DNA from: Lacrimispora sp. 210928-DFI.3.58
Lineage (GTDB): Bacteria > Bacillota > Clostridia > Lachnospirales > Lachnospiraceae
Assembly (NCBI RefSeq): GCF_020554865.1
Contig: NZ_JAJCIC010000015.1
Span: 34,413 to 98,412 of the forward strand
Reading direction: 5' to 3'
Length of the DNA stretch: 64,000 nucleotides
Position numbers and translations under genes: made by a program. The first letter of the stretch is position 1, and every line of letters begins with the position of its first letter. Positions 24,460-32,730 of this stretch are shown piece after piece. The notes under the pieces were generated by a model, which did not search any database, had not been told where the DNA came from, and worked only from the letters and a program-made list of their open reading frames with translations.

Positions 24460-25374
24460 ATGAATACAGAGAAGTTTAAGGGAGTATTCCCGGCATTTTA
24501 TGCTTGCTATGATGACAATGGTGAGATCAGTCCGGAGCGCACAAGGCTGCTGGCAAGACATCTGCTTCACAAGGGAGTGAAGGGCCTGTATGTGGGCGGT
24601 TCCTCCGGCGAATGCATTTACCAGAGCGTTGCAGACCGGAAGAAGACGCTGGAGAACGTGATGGCAGAGGTAAAGGGCAAGCTGACGATCATCGCCCATG
24701 TAGCCTGCAACAATACAAAGGACAGCTGCGAGCTGGCAGCCCATGCAGAGGAACTGGGAGTAGACGCGATCGCAGCGATCCCGCCCATTTACTTCCATTT
24801 GCCGGAATATGCGATCGCAGAATACTGGAACGATATCTCTGCGGCAGCCCCGAACACCCCTTTTGTGATCTACAATATCCCACAGCTGGCAGGCACAACG
24901 CTGACAATGCCCCTTTACAGGAAAATGCTGAAAAACCCCTGTGTGCTCGGCGTGAAAAATTCCTCCATGGCTACCCAGGATATCCAGATGTTCAAGAGCG
25001 AAGGCGGGGAAGGCCACATTATATTCAATGGGCCTGATGAGCAGTTTATCAGCGGACGCGCCATGGGCGCAGACGGCGGGATCGGAGGAACCTATGCCGT
25101 GATGCCGGAGCTGTTCCTCAAGATGGATGAGCTGTTCAAAGAGGGCAGGATGGAGGAGGCCTTAAAGCTCCAGAATACCGCCAACGCGATCATCTATAAA
25201 ATGTGTGAGGCCCATGGAAACCTGTATGCGGTCATGAAGGAGATACTCCGGATGAATGAGAAGGTGGATATCGGAGGCATCCGCAAGCCGTTGCCAGCCC
25301 TGGTACCAGAGGACATGGCAGTTGTGAAGGAAGCTGCAGAGATGATTCGCACCGCTATTGCAGGGTTATCTTAA
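24460..25374 (+). CDS. nanA: N-acetylneuraminate lyase
   Basis: 304 aa, ATG 24460 after AAAAGGAG. DHDPS/NanA class I aldolase barrel: GGSSGEC (46-52), Tyr138 in FVIYNIP and Schiff-base Lys166 in VLGVKNSS. The SSGE motif, rather than the TTGE of dihydrodipicolinate synthase, supports sialic acid lyase. It splits N-acetylneuraminate to ManNAc and pyruvate in the cytoplasm. Ten bases separate it from the following frame, and nanK and nanE complete the path. Confidence 0.93.
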   Translation: MNTEKFKGVFPAFYACYDDNGEISPERTRLLARHLLHKGVKGLYVGGSSGECIYQSVADRKKTLENVMAEVKGKLTIIAHVACNNTKDSCELAAHAEELGVDAIAAIPPIYFHLPEYAIAEYWNDISAAAPNTPFVIYNIPQLAGTTLTMPLYRKMLKNPCVLGVKNSSMATQDIQMFKSEGGEGHIIFNGPDEQFISGRAMGADGGIGGTYAVMPELFLKMDELFKEGRMEEALKLQNTANAIIYKMCEAHGNLYAVMKEILRMNEKVDIGGIRKPLPALVPEDMAVVKEAAEMIRTAIAGLS

Positions 25375-25410
25375 GCATCCTGTGTGATATACGGGAGACA
25401 GGTACAGCCT

Positions 25411-26295
25411 ATGGGAAAATATGTATGCATCGATATCGGCGGAACTGCCATCAAGTACGGCCTGCTTGATGAACATGCAGCTCTGCTGGAGCAAAAGGAG
25501 AGGCCTACAGAGGCCATGCTTGGCGGGCAGGCAGTGTTGGAAAAGGTAAAGGAGACCGCAGGACAATACTGTCAGGCAGGCGGAGTGGAGGGAATCTGCA
25601 TTTCCACCACAGGAATGGTTGATCCATACCGCGGATCGATCCTCTATGCCAATGAAAATATGCCCGCCTATCAGGGAATCTGCCTAAAGGAAGAAATGGA
25701 ACATGCCTTCGGCGTTCCCTGCGAGGTGGAAAATGACGTCAATTGTGCAGGACTGGCGGAGTATTGGAACGGAGCTGCAAAGGAGTGCGACAATGTTCTC
25801 TGTCTTACAGTGGGAACAGGGATTGGAGCCTGCGCGATCCTTAACGGCAAATTGCTGCGTGGGGCATCCTTCAGCGCCTGTGAGGTTGGGTATATGGATA
25901 TGGGCGGGGCAGCCTTTGAGGAGGTTGCCTCCACAACCGCTCTTGTGAGACAGGTGGCAAAGAAAAAGCATGAGGAAATATTCTGCTGGAATGGAAAAAA
26001 AATCTTTGAATACGCTGAAAAAGGTGATAAAATCTGTTTAGAAGCGCTTGCAAAAATGGCAGACTGGCTGGGCCGGGGAATCGCAAATATCTGCTATGTC
26101 CTGAATCCGGAGGTAGTGGTTCTGGGCGGCGGAGTGATGCAGAGGGAGAGCATTCTGACTTCCCATGTCCGCGGTGCGGTAAACCGCCATCTCCTTCCCG
26201 TGATCTCGTCCAATATGCGGATCGAACTGGCCCATCACCATAATATGGCAGGTATGCTCGGCGCTTGGTATTATTATAAAACGATGCACCCTTAG
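25411..26295 (+). CDS. nanK: ROK-family N-acetylmannosamine kinase
   Basis: 294 aa from ATG 25411; a GTG at 25384 would add nine residues but has no ribosome site. The ATP-binding VCIDIGGTAIKYGLLD is at the N terminus, followed by VENDVNCAGLAEY (catalytic Asp) and LTVGTGIGACAILNGKL. The usual ROK zinc motif (GHxx...CxCGxxGCxE) is replaced here by the Cys-poor stretch SACEVGYMDMGGAAFEEVAS, so zinc is probably not bound, as in several Gram-positive ManNAc kinases. Phosphorylates ManNAc for NanE. Confidence 0.88.
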   Translation: MGKYVCIDIGGTAIKYGLLDEHAALLEQKERPTEAMLGGQAVLEKVKETAGQYCQAGGVEGICISTTGMVDPYRGSILYANENMPAYQGICLKEEMEHAFGVPCEVENDVNCAGLAEYWNGAAKECDNVLCLTVGTGIGACAILNGKLLRGASFSACEVGYMDMGGAAFEEVASTTALVRQVAKKKHEEIFCWNGKKIFEYAEKGDKICLEALAKMADWLGRGIANICYVLNPEVVVLGGGVMQRESILTSHVRGAVNRHLLPVISSNMRIELAHHHNMAGMLGAWYYYKTMHP

Positions 26296-26323
26296 AGGAT
26301 TGGGAAAAGCGCAGGAGGCAGAC

Positions 26324-27172
26324 ATGGAGTTTGACGAGAAATCGGTCGTCCCTTTATTAGAAGCAAAGTATGACAGCTTCACACAGGCGGAGAAAAACAT
26401 TGCTGACTTTTTTCTTCATAATAATAAAAAGAGGGAGGACCTTTCTCTGGAAACTCTTTCCGGGAAGCTGTTTGTTTCCAAAGCCTCCATTTCAAGGTTT
26501 GCAAAGAAATGCGGCTTTAAGGGATACCGGGAATTTCTCTATCAATATGAGAAATCCTTAGACAGAGCAGAGGAAAAGATTACCAATAACAGCAAGATCG
26601 TCCTGGATACCTACCAGGAGCTGCTGACAAAGACCTACAGCCTGATGGATGAGGGGCAGATCGCCAGGATCGTCAGGCTGCTTGAGGCCGCCGGACGTGT
26701 ATTTGTCTGCGGGACAGGAAGCTCCGGCCTGGCGGCTGCCGAGATGGAGAGCAGGTTCATGAGAATCGGCATTGATATTGATTCCCTGACAGATGCAGAC
26801 CGCATCAGGATGCAGGCGGTGTTCTGCGATGAACACAGCCTGATTATTGGAATCAGTGTCAGCGGTGAAAATGAATCTGTCCTTTACCTTCTGCGGGAGG
26901 CCCGCCAGAGACAGGCAAAGACCGTTCTGATCACCTCCAGGGACAGCCTTTTTTACAGGGAGTTCTGTGATGAGGTGGTGCTGATCTCTTCTATCAAGTG
27001 GCTGGAAAGCGGGAGCATGATCTCACCCCAATTTCCCATTTTGGTCATGCTCGATATTATTTATAGTGAGTACAGCTGGCTTGATCGAAGGGAGAAGCTG
27101 GCAATGCACAGCGATACACTCCAGGCGCTGAAATCAAAAAAGCATTACATGCTGGATCTGAGGGAGAAATAG
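26324..27172 (+). CDS. RpiR/MurR-family transcriptional regulator
   Basis: 282 aa, ATG 26324 after AGGAGG (26312-26317). N-terminal RpiR helix-turn-helix (FTQAEKNIADFF...LSGKLFVSKASISRFAKKCG) and a C-terminal SIS phosphosugar-binding domain (VFVCGTGSSGLAAAEMESR, later IIGISVSGENESVLYLL). Such regulators of nan operons sense ManNAc-6-P or GlcNAc-6-P. As the last gene of the nan operon it probably controls the promoter at 19475. No clear terminator follows. Confidence 0.93.
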   Translation: MEFDEKSVVPLLEAKYDSFTQAEKNIADFFLHNNKKREDLSLETLSGKLFVSKASISRFAKKCGFKGYREFLYQYEKSLDRAEEKITNNSKIVLDTYQELLTKTYSLMDEGQIARIVRLLEAAGRVFVCGTGSSGLAAAEMESRFMRIGIDIDSLTDADRIRMQAVFCDEHSLIIGISVSGENESVLYLLREARQRQAKTVLITSRDSLFYREFCDEVVLISSIKWLESGSMISPQFPILVMLDIIYSEYSWLDRREKLAMHSDTLQALKSKKHYMLDLREK

Positions 27173-27287
27173 CCGGCAGCCGGGGGGAACGTCTCTGACA
27201 TCTCTGCAAAAATTGCTGCAAAAGCTCCCCTTTGGGCAGGCCTGATTTGACAAATATCCTAAAATTCAAAATCATTTTTATTTGGTC

Positions 27288-27316
27288 TTGACTTTCGCAC
27301 TTTCATGTACTATCTT
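27288..27316 (+). promoter_or_regulatory. Promoter of the aspS-gatCAB operon
   Basis: TTGACT (27288-27293), 17-bp spacer, TATCTT (27311-27316). It lies just upstream of the T-box leader, with transcription expected to start near 27323. Confidence 0.65.
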
Positions 27317-27322
27317 ATTAAA

Positions 27323-27684
27323 TATATTTTTAAAAGCAATGAAGGAGACTCTTGCCTGAGAAATGTAACAGGAAGGGGGCGTCACCGACTGAGAGCGCCT
27401 CCGCGCAGGACTGGGCGAAGGGAACACTCTGGAGCTGATATATTGAAGCAGGATAGTGCTGGCTGGGCATTTGTGTGCGGGTTTTCCGGAAAACCGGAGA
27501 ACCGGGATCAGCCGTCTTGATAGTAGGTATATCCGTTTGTGCACGTTACGCACAGAGAGAGGAGACGCAGTCTTTGCCGACGGTGACAGGGCTGGCCGGT
27601 CTCAATGCGGGTGGTACCGCGGGAAGTCATAAAAGAACAGATTCCCGTCCCGGAATGCAGTTACTGTGTTCCGGGGCGTTTTTT
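27323..27684 (+). promoter_or_regulatory. T-box riboswitch leader for aspS-gatCAB
   Basis: The T-box core GGGTGGTACCGCGGG (27609-27623) is followed by an antiterminator stem (CGGGAA 27619-27624 with TTCCCG 27642-27647) that overlaps the terminator below. Upstream is a long Stem I-like region. Its likely specifier stretch is GGGAACACTC (27420-27429), where AAC (Asn) and GAA (Glu) overlap in GAAC. Uncharged tRNA pairing with the UGG bulge would favour read-through. An Asn codon fits the pathway: a non-discriminating AspRS plus GatCAB makes Asn-tRNA(Asn). A dual Asn/Glu specifier has been described for a related clostridial operon. Confidence 0.85.
27644..27684 (+). terminator. T-box-controlled terminator
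   Basis: CGTCCCGGAA pairs with TTCCGGGGCG around a pyrimidine/purine loop and is followed by six T (27679-27684). Its 5' strand competes with the antiterminator. Confidence 0.85.
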
Positions 27685-27694
27685 GCGTGATCAG

Positions 27695-27828
27695 GTAGCT
27701 GTTCAGTAGGTCTGCGCACTTGCTGCGCTGACCGTAAGATAACCTGGGCTAGAGGGCAAAAATCCCATCGGCGAAGCCGATTTTAAATGGATTTTTGCTC
27801 GTAACTGTGAAGATACTGAACAGTTACG
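27695..27828. repeat. Repeat family B, full copy
   Basis: About 134 bp whose ends are inverted: TAGCTGTTCAGTA (27696-27708) and TACTGAACAGTTA (27814-27826). Inside is a strong hairpin, GCAAAAATCC...GGATTTTTGC enclosing ATCGGCGAAGCCGAT. The left 55 bp recur at 38534-38588. It sits between the T-box terminator and aspS, so it is part of the read-through transcript. Confidence 0.8.
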
Positions 27829-27909
27829 TGATCAGTTACAATCATTCTGTGATGCAGCCGGAAAATGCCTCGGAACCTAATGTCAAACATGGCTAAAGGA
27901 GAGAAAAAG

Positions 27910-29241
27910 ATGGAATTTGTGGATGGAGTAAAGAAAAAGGAAGCAGTGGGTATTGCAGAGATCCTGGAGGGGGATTATACAGGAAAACGTGTGCGGCTGA
28001 ACGGAGCTGTCCACACCATCCGTGACATGGGCGATGTGGCTTTTGTGATCCTGCGCAAGGCCGAGGGCCTGGTGCAGTGCGTGTATGAGGAAGGCATCAC
28101 GAAATTTGACTTAAAGAGCTTAAAAGAGGAATGCGCCGTAGAGGTGATGGGAACAGTGAAGGCAGAGGAGCGTGCGCCCCACGGCTTTGAGATCCGCTTA
28201 GAGGAGATCAGGGTGCTGTCCCAGCCCGCAGAGCCCCTGCCGATCCCGGTGAGCAAGTGGAAGCTGAACACCTCCCTGGAGACAAAGCTGGCCCTGCGCC
28301 CTGTTTCCTTAAGGAACTTAAGAGAGCGTGCCAAATTTAAGATCCAGGAGGGCATTGTAAGGGGCTTCCGCGACTATCTTTTCAGTCAGGGCTTTACGGA
28401 GATCCATACGCCTAAGATCGTAGCCAGAGGCGCAGAGGGCGGCTCCAACGTGTTCAAGCTGGACTATTTTAATAAGAAGGCCGAGCTGGGACAGAGCCCC
28501 CAGTTCTACAAGCAGACCATGGTGGGGGTTTACGACAGGGTATTTGAGGCAGCTCCCGTGTTCCGGGCAGAGAAGCACAACACCACCCGTCATTTAAATG
28601 AATACACCAGCTTAGACTTTGAGATGGGATATATTGATGGCTTTGAGGATGTGATGGCTATGGAGACAGGAGTGCTCCAGTACATCATGGAGCTTCTTGC
28701 CAGGGATTACAAAAAGGAGCTGGATATGCTGGGCGTCACCCTTCCGGATGTGAGCAGGATCCCGGCTGTGCGCTTTGACAGGGCGAAGGAGCTGGTATCG
28801 GAGAAGTACAACAGAAAGATCCGCAACCCCTACGACTTGGAGCCGGAGGAGGAGCTTTTGATCGGCCGTTATTTCAAGGAGGAGTATGACAGCGACTTCG
28901 TATTCGTCACCCATTATCCGTCAAAGAAGCGTCCCTTCTATGCCATGGACGACCCGGCGGATCCAAAGTTCACCCTGAGCTTTGACCTGTTATTCAAGGG
29001 CCTGGAGGTGACCACAGGAGGACAGCGTATCCACGATTACAAGGAGATCCTTGCTAAGATGGAAAAGAGGGGCATGAATCCGGAGGACATCGCCTCCTAC
29101 CTGATGATCTTCAAATACGGCATGCCGCCTCACGGTGGCCTGGGAATCGGCTTAGAGCGCCTTACCATGCGTCTGTTAGACGAGCAGAACGTCAGAGAAA
29201 CCGCCATGTTCCCAAGAGACGTGACAAGATTAGAGCCCTAG
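27910..29241 (+). CDS. aspS: Aspartyl-tRNA synthetase, archaeal-type (probably non-discriminating)
   Basis: 443 aa from ATG 27910 after AAAGGAG (27895-27901); the 15 extra codons upstream carry no ribosome site. OB-fold anticodon domain (about 1-110), then class II catalytic core with motif 2 FRAEKHNTTRHLNE (218-231) and motif 3 GLGIGLERLTMRLL near the C terminus. The short length, without the roughly 130-residue GAD insert of bacterial AspRS, marks it as the archaeal-type AspS2 form. Such enzymes charge both tRNA(Asp) and tRNA(Asn) with Asp; the latter is then amidated by GatCAB, encoded next. Confidence 0.94.
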   Translation: MEFVDGVKKKEAVGIAEILEGDYTGKRVRLNGAVHTIRDMGDVAFVILRKAEGLVQCVYEEGITKFDLKSLKEECAVEVMGTVKAEERAPHGFEIRLEEIRVLSQPAEPLPIPVSKWKLNTSLETKLALRPVSLRNLRERAKFKIQEGIVRGFRDYLFSQGFTEIHTPKIVARGAEGGSNVFKLDYFNKKAELGQSPQFYKQTMVGVYDRVFEAAPVFRAEKHNTTRHLNEYTSLDFEMGYIDGFEDVMAMETGVLQYIMELLARDYKKELDMLGVTLPDVSRIPAVRFDRAKELVSEKYNRKIRNPYDLEPEEELLIGRYFKEEYDSDFVFVTHYPSKKRPFYAMDDPADPKFTLSFDLLFKGLEVTTGGQRIHDYKEILAKMEKRGMNPEDIASYLMIFKYGMPPHGGLGIGLERLTMRLLDEQNVRETAMFPRDVTRLEP

Positions 29242-29268
29242 CATTTTACCGGAAAGGAGCACACAAAA

Positions 29269-29562
29269 ATGGCAAATATCATAAGCGATGAGACAATAGA
29301 GTATGTAGGGATCCTGGCAAAGCTGGAGCTGTCCGGGGAGGAAAAGGAAGAGGCCAAAAAGGACATGGGCCGCATGCTGGACTATATTGATAAATTAAAT
29401 GAGCTGGACACCGCAGGCGTGGAGCCCATGTCCCATGTATTCCCGGTCCATAACGTATTCCGCGAGGACGTTGTGACAAATGGAGACGACCGCGAGAACA
29501 TCCTTGCCAATGCACCTGAGAAGAAGGACGGCGCATTCAAGGTTCCAAAAACCGTAGAATAG
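29269..29562 (+). CDS. gatC: Asp/Glu-tRNA amidotransferase subunit C
   Basis: 97 aa, the normal GatC length, ATG 29269 after GGAAAGGAG. Conserved features are [18 protein letters not shown] at the start, [13 protein letters not shown] in the middle and EPMSHVFP followed by LRED-like FREDVV. GatC is a small scaffold that wraps around GatA and GatB. Second gene of the aspS operon. Confidence 0.95.
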   Translation: MANIISDETIEYVGILAKLELSGEEKEEAKKDMGRMLDYIDKLNELDTAGVEPMSHVFPVHNVFREDVVTNGDDRENILANAPEKKDGAFKVPKTVE

Positions 29563-29575
29563 GAGGGAAGTCTTG

Positions 29576-31057
29576 GTGAGTATTTTAGATTTCACAGCGA
29601 TAGAGTTAGGCAAAAAGATAAAAGCAGGAGAGATCACCTCCCCGGAGGCCACAGAGGCCGTTATCCGCCAGATCAGGGCGGCAGAAGCCTCTGTCCACGC
29701 ATATGTTACCATTGACGAGGAGGGGGCTATGGCTCAGGCAGCCAGAGTCCAGAAGGAGATCGAGGCAGGAAAGCTCACAGGCCCTCTGGCAGGCGTACCT
29801 GCAGCTATCAAGGACAACATGTGCACAAAGGGCATGCTGACCACCTGCAGCTCCAAAATATTAAATAACTTCGTTCCCACCTACACCGCAGAGGCCGTGC
29901 TGAACCTGGAAAAGGCAGGAGCCGTTATCCTGGGAAAGACCAACATGGATGAATTTGCCATGGGAAGCACCACAGAGACCTCTGCCTACGGCGTTACCCG
30001 CAATCCCTGGAACACAGAGCACGTGCCTGGGGGCTCCTCCGGCGGCTCCTGCGCAGCTGTGGCGGCAAACGAATGCTTCTACGCCTTAGGTTCTGACACC
30101 GGCGGTTCCATCCGTCAGCCCAGCTCCTTCTGCGGCGTTACAGGCATCAAGCCCACCTACGGCACCGTATCGCGATATGGACTCATTGCCTACGGCTCCT
30201 CCTTGGACCAGATCGGACCCATCGCAAAGGATGTGGCAGACTGTGCAGCCATCCTGGAGGCCATCTCCTCCTACGATGTAAAGGACAGCACCTCCATGAA
30301 GAGGGAGGATACCGACTTTACCTCCGCTTTGCAGGATGATGTAAAGGGCATGCGCATCGGCATTCCCAGGAGCTACTTTGGAGAAGGCCTGGATGAGGAG
30401 GTAAAGGCTGCCATCTTAGAGGCCGCTGACATTTTAAAGGAAAAGGGAGCAATCGTGGAGACTTTTGACTTAGGACTGGTGGACTATGCCATCCCGGCCT
30501 ACTATGTCATCGCCTCCGCAGAGGCCAGCTCCAACCTCTCACGATTTGACGGCGTAAAGTACGGCTACCGCACACAGGAGTACGAAGGCCTTCACAATAT
30601 GTATAAAAAGAGCCGCTCCGAGGGCTTCGGGCCTGAGGTGAAGCGCCGTATCATGTTAGGCTCCTTTGTCTTGAGCTCCGGCTACTACGATGCCTACTAT
30701 TTAAAGGCCCTGCGCACAAAAGCCCTCATCAAGCAGGAATTTGACAAGGCCTTCAAAGCATATGATGTAATCCTGGCTCCGGCATCACCGAACACAGCCC
30801 CGAAGCTGGGCTCCTCCTTAAGTGATCCTCTGAAAATGTACCTGGGAGATATTTACACCATTTCCGTGAACCTGGCAGGACTGCCCGGCATGACCGTTCC
30901 CTGCGGCCTTGACAAGGAAGGGCTGCCCATTGGCCTGCAGCTCATCGGAGACTGCTTTAAGGAAAAAAATATCATCCGGGCAGCCTATGCATTTGAGCGC
31001 ACCAGGACGTACCAGGCGCCGGCTATGTGCCGGAGCGCTGCACAGTCACAGCAGTAG
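29576..31057 (+). CDS. gatA: Asp/Glu-tRNA amidotransferase subunit A
   Basis: 493 aa. GTG 29576 is preferred, 8 bases after AGGAGGG (29561-29567); a TTG three bases earlier is possible. Amidase-signature enzyme with the Ser-cisSer-Lys triad: Lys in AAIKDNMCTKG, the first Ser in the GGSSGGSCAAVA loop and the nucleophile Ser in GSDTGGSIRQPSSF. It releases ammonia from glutamine or asparagine and passes it to GatB. Lies 13 bp downstream of gatC. Confidence 0.96.
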   Translation: MSILDFTAIELGKKIKAGEITSPEATEAVIRQIRAAEASVHAYVTIDEEGAMAQAARVQKEIEAGKLTGPLAGVPAAIKDNMCTKGMLTTCSSKILNNFVPTYTAEAVLNLEKAGAVILGKTNMDEFAMGSTTETSAYGVTRNPWNTEHVPGGSSGGSCAAVAANECFYALGSDTGGSIRQPSSFCGVTGIKPTYGTVSRYGLIAYGSSLDQIGPIAKDVADCAAILEAISSYDVKDSTSMKREDTDFTSALQDDVKGMRIGIPRSYFGEGLDEEVKAAILEAADILKEKGAIVETFDLGLVDYAIPAYYVIASAEASSNLSRFDGVKYGYRTQEYEGLHNMYKKSRSEGFGPEVKRRIMLGSFVLSSGYYDAYYLKALRTKALIKQEFDKAFKAYDVILAPASPNTAPKLGSSLSDPLKMYLGDIYTISVNLAGLPGMTVPCGLDKEGLPIGLQLIGDCFKEKNIIRAAYAFERTRTYQAPAMCRSAAQSQQ

Positions 31058-31072
31058 GAGGGAGAGGATACC

Positions 31073-32512
31073 ATGAGCAAACAGTATGAAACCGTCATTG
31101 GACTGGAGGTCCATGTAGAGCTTGCCACGAAAACAAAGATTTTCTGCTCCTGTTCCACAGAGTTCGGAGGAGCGCCCAACACCCACACCTGTCCGGTATG
31201 CACCGGTATGCCGGGCTCCCTGCCTGTGCTGAACAAGCAGGTAGTGGAATATGCCCTGGCCGTAGGCCTTGCCACCAACTGCCAGATCAACCAGTACTGC
31301 AAATTTGACCGGAAGAATTATTTTTATCCCGATAACCCACAGAACTACCAGATATCCCAGCTCTACCTGCCCATCTGCCATGACGGCTGGGTGGAGATCG
31401 AGACAGAATCCGGTGTCACCAAAAAGGTAGGCATCCACGAGATCCACATGGAGGAGGACGCAGGAAAGCTGGTTCATGACGAGTGGGAGGACTGCTCTCT
31501 GGTGGACTACAACCGAAGCGGCGTGCCTCTGATCGAGATCGTGTCGGAGCCGGACATGAGGAGCGCAGAGGAGGTTATCGCTTATCTGGAAAAGCTGCGC
31601 CTGATCATCCAGTATCTGGGTGCATCGGACTGCAAGCTCCAGGAGGGCTCCATGCGTGCCGATGTGAACCTGTCCGTCCGCGAGGTGGGAGCACCAAAGT
31701 TCGGTACCAGGACAGAGATGAAGAACTTAAACTCCTTTAAGGCCATTGCAAGGGCTATAGAAGGGGAGAGAAAGCGCCAGATCGAGCTCATCGAGGAGGG
31801 CAAGAAGGTCATCCAGGAGACAAGGCGCTGGGATGACAACAAGGAGAGCTCCAAGGCCATGCGTTCCAAGGAGGATGCCCAGGATTACCGCTACTTCCCG
31901 GATCCTGATCTGGTTCCCGTCATCATAAGCGATGAGTGGATCGCCAGGATAAAGGCACAGCAGCCGGAGCTCCGTACCGAGAAGATTGCCAGATATATGG
32001 AGGAGTTCGAACTGCCAAAATATGATGCGGAGCTTCTCACAAGCTCTAAGCACATGGCTGATACGTTTGAGGAGACCGTTGCCCTGTGCGGCAAGCCCAA
32101 GGAAGCCTCCAACTGGCTGATGGTAGAGGCTATGCGCCTGTTAAAGGAGCATGAGATGGATGCGGACGATATGAAGTTTGCCCCGGCCCATCTGGCAAAG
32201 CTCATAGAGATGGTGGCAGCCGGTTCCATCAACCGCACTGTGGCAAAGACCGTATTTGAGGAGATCTTTGCAAAGGATGTGGATCCTGAGGCCTATGTGG
32301 AGGAGAAGGGCTTAAAGGTAGTCAACGATGAGGGCGCATTAAAGTCCACTATCGATGCTATCCTGGCTGCGAATCCACAGTCTGTAGCGGATTATAAGAG
32401 CGGCAAGGAAAAGGCCATGGGCTTCCTTGTAGGCCAGACCATGAGGGCCATGAAGGGCAAGGCAGATCCCGCTATGGTAAATAAGCTGGTGAAGGAAGCG
32501 CTCACCAAATAG
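31073..32512 (+). CDS. gatB: Asp/Glu-tRNA amidotransferase subunit B
   Basis: 479 aa, ATG 31073 after GGAGGGAGAGG. GatB N-terminal kinase-like domain with YETVIGLEVHVEL, the CSTEFGGAPNTHTCPVC zinc-site region and DNPQNYQISQ, followed by helical and YqeY-like tail domains (about 300-479) that hold tRNA. It phosphorylates the carboxylate of Asp-tRNA(Asn) or Glu-tRNA(Gln), then amidates it. Last gene of the operon; only a short CTGCC/GGCAG stem follows. Confidence 0.96.
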   Translation: MSKQYETVIGLEVHVELATKTKIFCSCSTEFGGAPNTHTCPVCTGMPGSLPVLNKQVVEYALAVGLATNCQINQYCKFDRKNYFYPDNPQNYQISQLYLPICHDGWVEIETESGVTKKVGIHEIHMEEDAGKLVHDEWEDCSLVDYNRSGVPLIEIVSEPDMRSAEEVIAYLEKLRLIIQYLGASDCKLQEGSMRADVNLSVREVGAPKFGTRTEMKNLNSFKAIARAIEGERKRQIELIEEGKKVIQETRRWDDNKESSKAMRSKEDAQDYRYFPDPDLVPVIISDEWIARIKAQQPELRTEKIARYMEEFELPKYDAELLTSSKHMADTFEETVALCGKPKEASNWLMVEAMRLLKEHEMDADDMKFAPAHLAKLIEMVAAGSINRTVAKTVFEEIFAKDVDPEAYVEEKGLKVVNDEGALKSTIDAILAANPQSVADYKSGKEKAMGFLVGQTMRAMKGKADPAMVNKLVKEALTK

Positions 32513-32619
32513 GAACTGCCCTGGCAGCTTCCGGGATCACCAGAAAATTCCATAAGCTGTGTTAGGGATAGAAGGAAATGCTATAAGCAGAGCTTTTGAC
32601 TGCATAAAAAAAACTTGTA

Positions 32620-32648
32620 TTGACGGAAGGCGCTCTTTGGTGTATGCT
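32620..32648 (+). promoter_or_regulatory. Promoter of the aminotransferase gene
   Basis: TTGACG (32620-32625), 17-bp spacer, TATGCT (32643-32648), 83 bp before the ATG at 32731. An unrelated in-frame ATG at 32620 lies on the -35 element, which supports the shorter protein. Confidence 0.7.
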
Positions 32649-32730
32649 GTTTTCAATGCAAGGAAATGTAAATCTGTGGCTGACAGATGTATGCATGACA
32701 GATACAAAAAGGCAATATGAGGAGGAAATT

